NCBI GenBank assembly: GCA_903862595.1
Contig: CAIOYO010000289.1
Location: 1 to 35,838, forward strand
From: an uncultured Opitutaceae bacterium
Lineage (GTDB): Bacteria > Verrucomicrobiota > Verrucomicrobiia > Opitutales > Opitutaceae
Length of the DNA: 35,838 nucleotides
Direction: 5' to 3'
The first letter of the stretch is position 1; each line of letters opens with the position of its first letter. A program made the translations under genes and the position numbers. A model generated the notes under the pieces. That model made no database searches and had not been told where the DNA came from. It saw only the letters and a program-made list of their open reading frames with translations. Positions 1 to 7,659 of this stretch are shown one piece after another.

Positions 1-1065
1 GAGAATTCCGCGCTCGCGGGCCCAGCGGCAGATGTCCCACACGCACAGGAAGTACCCGGCGAACCCGAGCTTGGCGATGACCGTGAGCTCGCGATCCAGC
101 TGCGCACGGTGGCGTGCGGTGAGCGCGGGAAAGCGCGCGGGTGCGGCGGCGAGGGTCTGGTGTCGCAGCCATGAATCCGCAGATTCGCCGGGCGGCGTGG
201 GAAAGGTCGGGAATTGGTAGCCGAGGTCGCGGAGGGTGAACGCGAGCTCGGCAGCAACCGCGCCAGCCTGGGCCAGCAGCGCCGGTCGGTCGGCGAAGAG
301 ATGCTGCATCGCGACGGGGCTGCGCAGGTGTCGCGCGTTGTTTGGGGCGAGCAGGCGGCCGGCGCCGTCGAGTGTGGTGTGATGTCTCAGGCAAGTAAAT
401 ACATCAGCGATCTCCCGGTCCTCCGGCCGCGCGTAGGCGACGCCGCCGGTGGCGAGTTGTGCGAGCCCGAAGCGGCGGGCCAGTGTGTCGAGCATGGCCT
501 CGGTCCGGGGTTCCCCGCGCACGCGGTGCCGCTGGACCTCGATGAAGAGGCGCCGCGGGCCGAAAATCCGGATCAGCGGCAGCAGCGCTGCGGCGGCGGC
601 CTCGGGGCCGCCGGTGGCCCAGGCGCGCAGCACGGGGCCGTCGGCGTCGCCGGTGAGGGCGATGAGCCCGTCGGCGTGGGCGGCTAGTTCTTCCCAGGTG
701 GCGTAGCAGGGGCGCTTGCGCTCCCGGGCGTCGGGGAAGGGGAGGTCGGCGGAGCGTTCGACCAGCCGGGCGGTGGTGAGGAGGCGGCAGAGGTTGCGGT
801 ACCCGGTGCGGTCGGCGACGAGCAGCGGGAGGGCCGCACCGTCGGCGAGGGTGAGTTCGCAGCCGACGAGGGCGCGGATGCCGTGGTCGCGACCAGCGTG
901 GTACAGGCGCGGCGCGCCGTACACGCCGTCGCGGTCGCACAGCGCGAGTGCGGGCAGGCCGAGGGCGGCGGCCTCGGCGGCGAGGTGCTCCGGCAGGCTG
1001 CCACCGCGGAGAAAGCTGAACGCGCTCCGGGCGTGCAGTTCGACATAGCCCGCGGGGTCAGTCAT
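1..1065 (-). CDS. dnaE2: Error-prone DNA polymerase DnaE2 (partial, N-terminal 355 residues)
   Basis: Translesion replicative-type polymerase, the catalytic subunit of the ImuA-ImuB-DnaE2 mutasome. The reading frame is open from the ATG at 1065 to the window edge. It begins with a PHP domain: the first motif includes ELHARSAFSFLRGGS (about residues 9-23), followed by ALCDRDGVYG (about 41-50). The visible part stops at a YFLCVWDICRWARERGIL stretch, just before the catalytic palm acidic residues, which lie outside the window. The start overlaps the imuB stop by 8 bases, and a GGAGG lies about 6 bases upstream inside imuB, so translation is probably coupled. Identification rests on PHP similarity plus the cassette context. 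It differs from housekeeping DnaE in the RSAFSFLRG form of the first motif. The 3' end is not visible. Confidence 0.93.
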   Translation of the reverse strand, partial: MTDPAGYVELHARSAFSFLRGGSLPEHLAAEAAALGLPALALCDRDGVYGAPRLYHAGRDHGIRALVGCELTLADGAALPLLVADRTGYRNLCRLLTTARLVERSADLPFPDARERKRPCYATWEELAAHADGLIALTGDADGPVLRAWATGGPEAAAAALLPLIRIFGPRRLFIEVQRHRVRGEPRTEAMLDTLARRFGLAQLATGGVAYARPEDREIADVFTCLRHHTTLDGAGRLLAPNNARHLRSPVAMQHLFADRPALLAQAGAVAAELAFTLRDLGYQFPTFPTPPGESADSWLRHQTLAAAPARFPALTARHRAQLDRELTVIAKLGFAGYFLCVWDICRWARERGIL

Positions 1066-2563
1066 ACTCGCCCTCCAGTTGCCAGCCGTCCGGCCGGTGC
1101 AGGAGTCGGTAGAGTCCGCCGGAGTCGAGGCGTACGTCCCATTCCTCGCGCTGCCAGGCGAGGTCGGCGCGCCACCATTCACCGCTGGCGAGCCATGGGC
1201 CGACGCAGGCGGTGACCTCCCCAGCCACCTCTGTGCTGCGCACGAAGGAAGGGCGGTGTGCGGAGAGTTCCACCCAGGCGGCGCGGGGCGGACGGAAGCG
1301 GCGCAGGGGTGGGCCGAGCACCGCCGGTGGAGTGGCGGAGGCGCAAGGTGACAGCGGAGGCAGGAGGGCCGGCGGAGGAGAAAGACGAAACGCGTCGGGC
1401 CGGCGGCTGTCCTCGACTGAGGGGGTGCCGGCGCGGTCGGCTCCGACCAACGCGGTGGTGCGGGCGAGCGTCTCAGCGAAGCCGTGCGGATCGCGCAGCG
1501 TGGCGTCGAGCAAGCCGGGTTGCCGCAGCAACGGGCGTGTGGGCGCGAGGCGGAGCGTCAGGCCCACGACGGGTGACGCCGTGTGCAGCGACTCAAGGCG
1601 AGTGGCGAGGACGCGAAACAAGGTCGCCGGGTCGCTGCAGGGATCAGGTAGTGAAATATAAGAGACAAAATCGGGTGGATCTTCCAGATGCAGCTGCAGT
1701 TCCACCCGGCCGGTGGCGAGGCCGGCGTTGACGAGATCGAGGCAGAGGCGATCGAGCTGGCGACGCAGGATGACGTGCACGGGCTCGAGTGTGCCCACCT
1801 CGTGATCGAACGTATGGCGGGCGATGAAGTGCGCGGGCGGGCGGGCAGGCGTGAGCGGTCGAACGGTTTCCCCGGCGGCCCGCTCCCAGAGGGCGAGACC
1901 CTCGGCGCCGAGCCGGCGGGCGATTTCCGCGCGCGGCAGGTCGGTCAGGTCGCCGAGGGTGCGCACGCCCCAGCGGGCGAGGATGGATTGCAGCGTCTCC
2001 GGAGGAGCGGCGGCGGAGAGTGGCAGCCCGGCGAGGAAGGTGCGCGGATGTGCGATGATTCGTACCTCTCCGGCGGGGCATTCCCGGGCGGCGTAGAGCG
2101 CGAGCAGCGGGGTCGCGGCAAGGCCGGCGGAGACCCGCAGGTCGAGCTCGCGTAACTGCGCGACGGCGGCCCGCAGGCGCGGCTCGCGCTGGAGGGGGGC
2201 GTGACCGGAGAGTTCGAGGGTGCAGATTCCCGGTTCCGTTTCCTCGACCACCGGAGAAAGTGAAAAGCTGACCGCCAGCAAGGCGGCGGTGGCCTCCGCC
2301 TCGGCGGATGGGTCGGCGGGCTGGAGTTGCAACCGCGGGCATCGGGCGAGGGCTTGGGACGGGGATGAGCCGGGCACGACGCCGGCGGCGCGGGCCTGCG
2401 CGCAGGCGGCGAGGATCACGGCGCGGCGGTGCGTGCCGGACAAAAGGCCGAGCGGTTCCTCACGCTCGCGCTCGTGGCGAGTGCGCCGCAGGGCCTGCAG
2501 CGGGAAGTCGGCCGCGAGCAGGACCGAGAAAGCGGGCGCCTTCGCTGATGCTGATTTCTCCAT
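1058..2563 (-). CDS. imuB: ImuB, Y-family polymerase-like mutasome protein
   Basis: A 501-residue DinB/UmuC-like protein that bridges the sliding clamp, ImuA and DnaE2 during SOS mutagenesis. The fold is recognisable, with the first strand VLLAADFPLQALRR at about residues 13-26, a helix-hairpin-helix-like RWGVRTLGDLTDLPRAEIARRLG, and a C-terminal tail. The catalytic acidic residues are not conserved: the first Asp of the usual DMDxFFAxVE motif is Ala, and the SIDEAFLD motif is replaced by PGICTLELSG. It is therefore predicted to be catalytically dead, as is usual for ImuB. It lies 15 bases after imuA and overlaps dnaE2 by 8 bases. Before the ATG at 2563 the sequence is pyrimidine-rich rather than Shine-Dalgarno. 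Regulation is presumably through the LexA operator before lexA. Confidence 0.93.
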   Translation of the reverse strand: MEKSASAKAPAFSVLLAADFPLQALRRTRHEREREEPLGLLSGTHRRAVILAACAQARAAGVVPGSSPSQALARCPRLQLQPADPSAEAEATAALLAVSFSLSPVVEETEPGICTLELSGHAPLQREPRLRAAVAQLRELDLRVSAGLAATPLLALYAARECPAGEVRIIAHPRTFLAGLPLSAAAPPETLQSILARWGVRTLGDLTDLPRAEIARRLGAEGLALWERAAGETVRPLTPARPPAHFIARHTFDHEVGTLEPVHVILRRQLDRLCLDLVNAGLATGRVELQLHLEDPPDFVSYISLPDPCSDPATLFRVLATRLESLHTASPVVGLTLRLAPTRPLLRQPGLLDATLRDPHGFAETLARTTALVGADRAGTPSVEDSRRPDAFRLSPPPALLPPLSPCASATPPAVLGPPLRRFRPPRAAWVELSAHRPSFVRSTEVAGEVTACVGPWLASGEWWRADLAWQREEWDVRLDSGGLYRLLHRPDGWQLEGEYD

Positions 2564-2578
2564 GAGGCTGGAGAGAGC

Positions 2579-3277
2579 TCAGGCACCCGCGAGACGGCCG
2601 AAGGCGGATCGGTGGCGATCCACCTCGGGCTGCAACTGCGTGAGCAAGGCCGATTGGTCCTCGTGCAACGAGGTGAAGGCATGCGCGTGACGCAGCCGCA
2701 AGCGCACGCGCGTGCATGGGATGAGGGGAAGAGGGGAAAGAATCAGACCCGCCACGCCGGATGACTCGACGGCTCGTTGCAGGCGGTACCACGGCTGAGT
2801 GGGCAGGCGGCTCAACCGAGTGGCTGGTACACCCCGCAGATCGAGCACCACCCAGGCGAGATTGGCATCGCGGGCGAGTAGATCGGCGGCGGCCAGTGCC
2901 TCCTCGGGGGTGCGTGGTCGCACCCAGACCAGGTGCTCCAACGAAGCGGTGGCGTAGGAAGCGGGATCGAACGCATCGGCCGCATCGACCAACGCGACGC
3001 GGAGCCGCGCCTGGCGCGTCGTGGCCAGCAGCCCGGCAAGCAACAAATGCCCCCCGCAGCTGGGCGAGTCACAGACGATCTCCGTCAAGGCGGCGTGGGG
3101 CAGGCCCCCGAGAACCTGATCGATGCTGGGCAGGCCGGTGAGCAGGGAGGATTCCGTGGTGCTGGCGGAAGACGGGGAGGCGTGTCGCCGGGCGATGAGT
3201 TCCCGCAGTGTGTTGAGGGTGGAGGTAGACGAGGTTGACGCAGACGGGGTGGAGGTGACGGAAGACACGGGATGCAT
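2579..3277 (-). CDS. imuA: ImuA, RecA-like mutasome accessory protein
   Basis: A 232-residue protein related to the RecA/SulA core, required with ImuB for DnaE2-dependent mutagenesis. It shows the typical opening LPSIDQVLGGLPHAALTEI, a degenerate Walker A region (CDSPSCGGHLLLAGLLA), and a Walker B-like strand LAWVVLDLRG. The P-loop Lys/Thr is absent, so ATP hydrolysis is doubtful. The frame stays open upstream to a TTG at 3331 (250 residues). I prefer the ATG at 3277, because neither start has a good ribosome site and the extension is low-complexity. It lies 164 bases downstream of lexA with no obvious terminator or second LexA box between them, which suggests one transcript lexA-imuA-imuB-dnaE2. 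Confidence 0.88.
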   Translation of the reverse strand: MHPVSSVTSTPSASTSSTSTLNTLRELIARRHASPSSASTTESSLLTGLPSIDQVLGGLPHAALTEIVCDSPSCGGHLLLAGLLATTRQARLRVALVDAADAFDPASYATASLEHLVWVRPRTPEEALAAADLLARDANLAWVVLDLRGVPATRLSRLPTQPWYRLQRAVESSGVAGLILSPLPLIPCTRVRLRLRHAHAFTSLHEDQSALLTQLQPEVDRHRSAFGRLAGA

Positions 3278-3441
3278 GGCGGAGGGCGCGGGCGGGCGCG
3301 CGGAGGCGCGGACGAAAAAAGGAATCGGCAACGTGTGACGCGCAGGGTTGCGCGCCGCTGGCCGGGGAAGTGGCCTCGGTGGAGCGAAGGCGGCGGCGCG
3401 CGGCGCGGACGGCGGAGAAGAAGCGCGGGCGGAGCGACGGA

Positions 3442-4080
3442 TCAGACGGTGGCGCGCAGCAGTCCGACCATGACGCCTTGGATCGTGAGATCGACGGCCG
3501 GCAGTAGGTCGGGATAGCGGGGATTCTCGGCGCGCAGGCAGGTGCGGCCCTCGTGGCGGATGAAGCGCTTGAGCGTGGACTCCCCGTCGATCAAGGCGGC
3601 GACGATGTCGCGGGGCCGGGGCTCGCGTGGAGTGAGGAAGACGATGTCGCCGTCGAGGATGGCGGCGCCGGTCATGGAATCTCCGCGGACGCGCAAGGCG
3701 TAGACGGGCGTGCCGTGGCGCAGCCCGAGGGAGGTGACATCTAGGGCGAGGAAACGATCGGGCTCGCGCTCGTTGGCGGCGGGCAGTCCGGCGGGGATCA
3801 CACCGTACAAGGGCACGTCGGCCAGCGTCGGGCGACGCGTGGAAGGCCCCGGGGGCAGCAACCCACGGGCGTGGCCGGGAAGTCGCCTCAGCAGGCCCTT
3901 CGCGGTGAGAACCTGCAAGTGGCGTTGCACGCCGTAGGGGCTGGCGAGTTTGCAGTGCGCCTGGATTTCCCGGATCGAAGGCGAGACCCCCTGCCGTTCG
4001 CGATGCGCGAGGATGAAGTCGAGAATCTGACGTTGGCGCGGCGACAAGGTACTGGGCATAGTGTACAAATGAACACTCAT
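3442..4080 (-). CDS. lexA: LexA repressor, SOS response
   Basis: Self-cleaving transcriptional repressor of the SOS regulon. The 212 residues show an N-terminal winged helix (STLSPRQRQILDFILAH and recognition region SPYGVQRHLQVL). A cleavage site Ala97-Gly98 lies in GVIPAGLP, catalytic Ser135 in RGDSM and Lys171 in ESTLKRF, so the S24 protease should be active. Two in-frame ATGs are possible, at 4080 and 4059. The LexA-like dyad at 4060-4077 lies exactly between them, so the operator either sits inside codons 2-7 or directly abuts the second ATG. Neither start has a clear Shine-Dalgarno sequence. The gene heads the imuA-imuB-dnaE2 cassette. Identification is secure and only the start is uncertain. 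Confidence 0.95.
   Translation of the reverse strand: MSVHLYTMPSTLSPRQRQILDFILAHRERQGVSPSIREIQAHCKLASPYGVQRHLQVLTAKGLLRRLPGHARGLLPPGPSTRRPTLADVPLYGVIPAGLPAANEREPDRFLALDVTSLGLRHGTPVYALRVRGDSMTGAAILDGDIVFLTPREPRPRDIVAALIDGESTLKRFIRHEGRTCLRAENPRYPDLLPAVDLTIQGVMVGLLRATV
4060..4077 (-). promoter_or_regulatory. LexA operator (SOS box)
   Basis: On the minus strand this 18-base dyad reads AGTGTTCATTTGTACACT, with 7 of 9 base pairs symmetric. The core TGTTC-ATTT-GTACA (4062-4075) differs by one base from the Verrucomicrobia LexA consensus TGTTC-N4-GAACA, quoted from memory of published work. It lies at the very start of lexA, so it fits autoregulation of the whole cassette. Confidence 0.8.
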
Positions 4081-4124
4081 CCGGATGGCCGCAACCCTAG
4101 TTTGGTTTGGAATGTGACCGTTTT

Positions 4125-4167
4125 CATAAATGTCTTATGAGTTGGAATTTACCCGTAAATCGACGGG
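4125..4167. promoter_or_regulatory. Cluster of short dyads in the divergent lexA/hypothetical promoter region
   Basis: The AT-richer 210-base gap between lexA and the 4291 gene holds three short inverted repeats: CATAA-N5-TTATG (4125-4139), TTTAC-CC-GTAAA (4148-4159) and CCCGT-N6-ACGGG (4152-4167). The last two overlap. None matches the LexA core. They may be operators or transcript structure; no factor can be named. I see no convincing -35/-10 pair on either strand. Confidence 0.35.
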
Positions 4168-4263
4168 AATTAGGGATACTGGGGGTGGGTGGAACGGGCT
4201 GCTTCCGCAAAAGCGCTTGCCACCCTAGGGGGCGCGTGGACACTCGCCCCACCAAGCAACTCC

Positions 4264-4280
4264 GGTGGGCTCAGCCCGCC
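4264..4280 (+). other. Tight hairpin just upstream of the 4291 start codon
   Basis: GGTGGGC-TCA-GCCCGCC forms a 7-pair stem (one G-U) with a 3-base loop. It ends 10 bases before the ATG at 4291, where a ribosome site would normally lie. It could limit translation initiation or be incidental in this GC-rich DNA. Confidence 0.4.
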
Positions 4281-4290
4281 TGACTCCGTC

Positions 4291-6174
4291 ATGGACGAAA
4301 CGCCCACACCCGAAAATCCCGATAAGAAGGGATTTAACCCGATTGATCTGAGCCAGCTTCAGGGCTTCAGCTTCGGCACGCAATGGTCCCAGGAAAAAGC
4401 GGATCCGAACGCCCGTTCGGGGTCGCGTGAGGACTCGCCGCGGCGCGAGGGTGGGCCGGGGCGGGATCGGCGGGGTTTCCGTCGTCCGCAGGGGTTCTCC
4501 GGCGAGATGGGTGGTGGAGGCGGCGGTGATCGTCCGGATTCCCGTGGCCCGCGTGAGCCGCGTCCGTTCGGCTCCGGTGAGAACCGGGGTGGTCCGCGCC
4601 GCGAGGGTTTCGGTGGCCCGCGCTTTGGCGACCGTGGTCCGGGAGCTGGAGCGGGTGCCGGCATGGGTGCGGGTGAGCGTCGCCCGGGTGGCCCGCGCTT
4701 TGGCGGTCCGCGCGAAGACTTTGTGCGCCCCGAAGATCGTGGGCCGTACATCAGCCCGTATTTTGCGGTGACGTTCTATCCGGAGGACGCGAGCTTTACG
4801 GCGCTGGCCAAGACGATTCGTTCGTCCTGTCGCACGTTTGAGTTGTTCGACATCGCAAAGACGGTGATCGGCAAGGCTGAGCGGTTTGTCGTGGTGCTGG
4901 CCCGGAAGACGCCGGAGTCCGACGCGGCCGCGAAGCCGGGGCCGATCTCGGTGTCGGTGCCGGATGGCCTGCCCTTTGAGTCGGATGAGGCGGCGATCGC
5001 GCACGTGCTTGATCAGCACCTCGGTCTGTTCTTCGACGTGGCGGACGTGGAGATCGACCCGCCGAAGGGAAATTTCCAGGTGATCAACAAGTGTTCGATC
5101 ACCGGCGAATTGCTCGGGCCGCCGAACTACCATCGTTACAACCAGATTCTGCAGCAGCATCACGCTTCGCGGATCAAGGGGCTCCCCTTCGAGGCGTTCC
5201 GTGGCCGGGTGGAATCCGTGCGCGACCCCGAGGCGGTGGCGCAGTGGCAGGCGAAGATGCGGAAGGCGACGCGGTACACCTGGAAGCAGGGCTCCGCAGC
5301 CGTCGCTGCTCCGGCGGTGGCGCCGGTGGAAGGTGAGGCCGCCGCTGCTGCAGAGGCTCCGGCAGCGCCTCCGGCGCTGGCATTCGACTCCTTTGAGGAG
5401 GCGCGGCTCTACCTGCTGACCCACGCGCGGGAGAAGCTCGTGCGTCCGATGGATAGCGTACGTTTTCACGGGGCGATTCTGGCGACGCTCCCGGCTGGCG
5501 AAGTCCGCCGGGCGGTGGAGGGTGCCTTGGAGCGTCAGCGTCGTTTTCCGCTGGATACAGCAAACGCCCTGCGCGGACGGCTGCGCCGCGAGAACTTCAC
5601 GATCTTCAAGAAGGGCTCGAAGGGTGTGAGCTACGTGTGCGCGGTGAAGCGTAAGTTCCGCATCCCGGGGCAGACGTTCTCGGAGAGCATCGGCGCTCTC
5701 ATCACCTACATCGAAGCGCATCCGATGGTGCGTGCGTCCGAGCTGCCGGTGAAGGTGCTGGGCATCGAGTTGCCTGCAGCGACGGGTGCGGCCAAGGAAG
5801 GTGCGCCGGCGGAGGCGCCGGCCGCTGCTGCGCTCACGCCTGAGCAGCAGAGCCGCGTCGCCCGCATGCAGGGCGACCTGCGGTGGCTGGTGACGGAAGG
5901 GTACGTGACGGAGTTTCTCGATGGCCGACTGTTTGCGCCGCCGGCAATGGTGGATGCGCGCAAGAAGGAAATCGAAAGCGCTGAGCACGATCCGGAGAAC
6001 TTCCCGGAGGTTCCCGCCTCCGAGCAGGCTCCCGCAGCCGCCCCGGCGGTGGCGGCCGAGTCCGCTCCGGCGGCCGCGACGGAGCCCGTGGCCGAGGCCG
6101 CGGCTCCCGTCGTCGAGGCTCCCGCTGCGGTGGCGGAAGGAACGTCGGAAACGACCGCTCCGGCGGCATCCTGA
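4291..6174 (+). CDS. Unrecognised protein with RGG-like disordered N-terminus
   Basis: I do not recognise the family. The 627 residues fall into four parts. The short head (1-35) contains FNPIDLSQLQGFSFGTQW. A disordered Gly/Arg/Pro-rich segment (about 40-145) has repeated GGPRFG and RGP units and resembles RGG boxes of RNA-binding proteins. A folded region with many charged residues (about 150-500) is interrupted by an Ala/Pro/Glu linker. A C-terminal part contains RMQGDLRWLVTEGYVTEFLDG, which reads like a winged helix, and the Ala/Pro/Glu-rich tail has no predicted fold. There is no signal peptide or membrane segment, so it is probably cytoplasmic. The ATG at 4291 is preferred over an upstream GTG at 4189, because the extension looks non-coding. 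Divergent from lexA. A nucleic-acid-binding role is inference only. Confidence 0.85.
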   Translation: MDETPTPENPDKKGFNPIDLSQLQGFSFGTQWSQEKADPNARSGSREDSPRREGGPGRDRRGFRRPQGFSGEMGGGGGGDRPDSRGPREPRPFGSGENRGGPRREGFGGPRFGDRGPGAGAGAGMGAGERRPGGPRFGGPREDFVRPEDRGPYISPYFAVTFYPEDASFTALAKTIRSSCRTFELFDIAKTVIGKAERFVVVLARKTPESDAAAKPGPISVSVPDGLPFESDEAAIAHVLDQHLGLFFDVADVEIDPPKGNFQVINKCSITGELLGPPNYHRYNQILQQHHASRIKGLPFEAFRGRVESVRDPEAVAQWQAKMRKATRYTWKQGSAAVAAPAVAPVEGEAAAAAEAPAAPPALAFDSFEEARLYLLTHAREKLVRPMDSVRFHGAILATLPAGEVRRAVEGALERQRRFPLDTANALRGRLRRENFTIFKKGSKGVSYVCAVKRKFRIPGQTFSESIGALITYIEAHPMVRASELPVKVLGIELPAATGAAKEGAPAEAPAAAALTPEQQSRVARMQGDLRWLVTEGYVTEFLDGRLFAPPAMVDARKKEIESAEHDPENFPEVPASEQAPAAAPAVAAESAPAAATEPVAEAAAPVVEAPAAVAEGTSETTAPAAS

Positions 6175-6196
6175 CGCTTCAGGTAGGCGAAGGATC

Positions 6197-6235
6197 GGAC
6201 CGGCTCGCACGATTTTGGTCGCGCGTGGCCGGTCC
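6197..6235 (+). other. Hairpin after the 4291-6174 gene
   Basis: GGACCGGC (6197-6204) and GCCGGTCC (6228-6235) form an 8-pair perfect stem 22 bases after the stop codon. No T-run follows, so this is at best a weak or factor-dependent terminator, or a 3' stabilising structure before the cupin gene. Confidence 0.4.
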
Positions 6236-6256
6236 TCCTGTGTAGGGACCGGGGGT

Positions 6257-6712
6257 ATGATCATCGCTGACATCGCCAAGATCCCGGGCCGGACCTTCCC
6301 TGCGCGTCGCTGGACGCGCGGCATGGTGGGGCAGGCCGGGCAGCCGATTCCCGCCAAGGGATTTGCCATGGGTTACGTGGTCCTGGAGCCCAAGGGCGGC
6401 CAGGTGCCGTGGCACAATCAGGAGCAGGAAGAGGTGTACATGGTCCTTGAAGGTCAGGGGGAAATCTGTGTCGGCGAAGAACGCCGGGAGATCTCCGCCG
6501 GGCAGGCGGTATTCCTTCCCCCCACGGTGTTTCACCAACTCACAAACACCGGCGATGAGCCGCTTCACATGATGTACATCTACTGCCCCGGTGGCGATGT
6601 CGCGCACTGGCGGCAGGAGTTGGATGGCACCTTGCCCCCCGCGGGGGTTTCTCCCACGCCGCCCTTGCCGGCGGGTGCGGCGCCCCAGTGCACGCTCAAG
6701 CCCGGGGCTTGA
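6257..6712 (+). CDS. Small single-domain cupin protein
   Basis: A 151-residue cupin_2-type beta-barrel. The two cupin motifs are visible: motif 1 around WHNQEQEEVYMVLEGQGE (His53, Glu58/59) and motif 2 around FLPPTVFHQLTNTGDEPL (His93), enough for a metal site. Such proteins may be isomerases, dioxygenases or sugar-binding sensors; the substrate cannot be read from sequence. The frame is open upstream into the preceding gene, but the ATG at 6257 is where cupin-like sequence begins and it clears the upstream stop by 82 bases. It converges on the AraC gene with only 9 bases between stops. Confidence 0.85.
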   Translation: MIIADIAKIPGRTFPARRWTRGMVGQAGQPIPAKGFAMGYVVLEPKGGQVPWHNQEQEEVYMVLEGQGEICVGEERREISAGQAVFLPPTVFHQLTNTGDEPLHMMYIYCPGGDVAHWRQELDGTLPPAGVSPTPPLPAGAAPQCTLKPGA

Positions 6713-6721
6713 GTCGGCGGC

Positions 6722-7534
6722 TCAGGCGCGGCGCGACCGCAGGGTCGCGCGGCGCCAGGCGCTTGGGGTCTGGCCGGTCTGGCGCCGGAACCAGCGTGCA
6801 AAGTAGTTCGGATCATCGAAGCCGGACCGGGCTGCGGCCAGGCTGACCTCGTTGACCTCCCTGAGTGCTTGCTGGGCGGCCTCGAGGCGGAGTTGGTCGC
6901 GCATGCCGCGCAGGCTGAGTCCGTGTTCGCGTTTCAGGCGGCGGGTGAGGGCGTCGCGGGCGTATCCGGACGCTCGGGCGACCTCGGCGAGTGAGTGGGC
7001 CGAGCGGAGTTGCGTTCGCACCTGCTCGAAGAGCGGAGGCGGTGAGGCACTGCCTTGGCTGGGGCGGCGGGCGCCTTCGGTTGCGACTTTCCGGGGTTCG
7101 AGTAGGCGGGCCACCACGGCGATGATGGCGGGGTAGTCGGAGAGGGTGGGGCGTCCCTTGGTCGGAACCCGCGCGAGCAGAGCGTGCAGGTCGTTCAGCG
7201 CGTCCTGCGGCAGACGGCGGTGGGCCAGGCGGGGTGGCCGATGAGGCGTCGCGTAGTCGAGCACGAGGCAGAGCGGGCGACTGGTCCCGACGACGGAGAA
7301 ACCGTGGGCGGTCCCAGCGGGAATGAGAAACAGATCGCCGGCCCGGGCCTCGAGGGAACGAGTGCCGATCCGCTGGCGGCCCTCGCCGGCGAGGTAGAGG
7401 ATGAGTTGACTGTACGGGTGTCGGTGCAGGGCCACCTCGGCTTCCCGGTGTCGATTCAACTGCAGTTTGCGCAGCACGAATCCAAGGGCGTGGATTTCGA
7501 TCTGCTGAATCAGGATGGGACTCCAGGCGAGCAT
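6722..7534 (-). CDS. AraC-family transcriptional regulator
   Basis: A 270-residue regulator with an N-terminal cupin-like sensor (about 10-110; HRHPYSQLILYLAGEG and LFLIPAGTAHGF) and a C-terminal AraC double helix-turn-helix (about 170-265; SLAEVARASGYARDALTRRL and AAARSGFDDPNYFARWFRRQ). The sensor fold is typical of regulators that bind sugars or small organic ligands. It is transcribed away from the Gfo/Idh/MocA oxidoreductase at 7660, sharing a 125-base promoter region, so that gene is its likeliest target. The 3' end carries a large hairpin and nearly touches the convergent cupin gene. The ligand is unknown. Confidence 0.92.
   Translation of the reverse strand: MLAWSPILIQQIEIHALGFVLRKLQLNRHREAEVALHRHPYSQLILYLAGEGRQRIGTRSLEARAGDLFLIPAGTAHGFSVVGTSRPLCLVLDYATPHRPPRLAHRRLPQDALNDLHALLARVPTKGRPTLSDYPAIIAVVARLLEPRKVATEGARRPSQGSASPPPLFEQVRTQLRSAHSLAEVARASGYARDALTRRLKREHGLSLRGMRDQLRLEAAQQALREVNEVSLAAARSGFDDPNYFARWFRRQTGQTPSAWRRATLRSRRA
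6725..6756. terminator. Large hairpin at the cupin/araC convergence
   Basis: A 14-position stem (13 pairs, one mismatch) with loop GCAG lies in the last codons of araC and just past the cupin stop. It has no T-run. It is well placed to end the cupin transcript, or to slow araC transcription, but an intrinsic terminator is not proven. Confidence 0.4.
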
Positions 7535-7659
7535 GGCGGATTTGTGCTAAAATCAGACGGATTCGTTCTAGCGGCAAGTTCCCGTTTGGCCTATGCTAGC
7601 GACACTCTGGAATTACGTCGCCGCACCGGTCTCGTTTTTCCCGCCCTCCTCACCTTACT

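Noticed and set aside
1058-2563. Active Y-family polymerase (DinB) call for the gene after imuA
   Set aside because: The catalytic acidic residues are replaced (PGICTLELSG for the SIDEAFLD motif), and the cassette context points to ImuB.
3278-3441. Separate LexA operator for imuA
   Set aside because: There is no TGTTC or GAACA half-site in this gap, so imuA probably depends on the lexA promoter.
5921-6256. N-terminal extension of the cupin gene into the upstream gene
   Set aside because: The extension overlaps the end of the upstream gene in another frame and gives Arg/Pro-rich sequence. The cupin similarity starts after the ATG at 6257.
4225-6369. Long minus-strand open frame (714 codons) opposite the RGG-like gene
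   Set aside because: It is antisense to a plus-strand gene with a good start and consistent composition. The translation is Arg/His-rich without any fold or motif, as expected for high-GC mirror frames.
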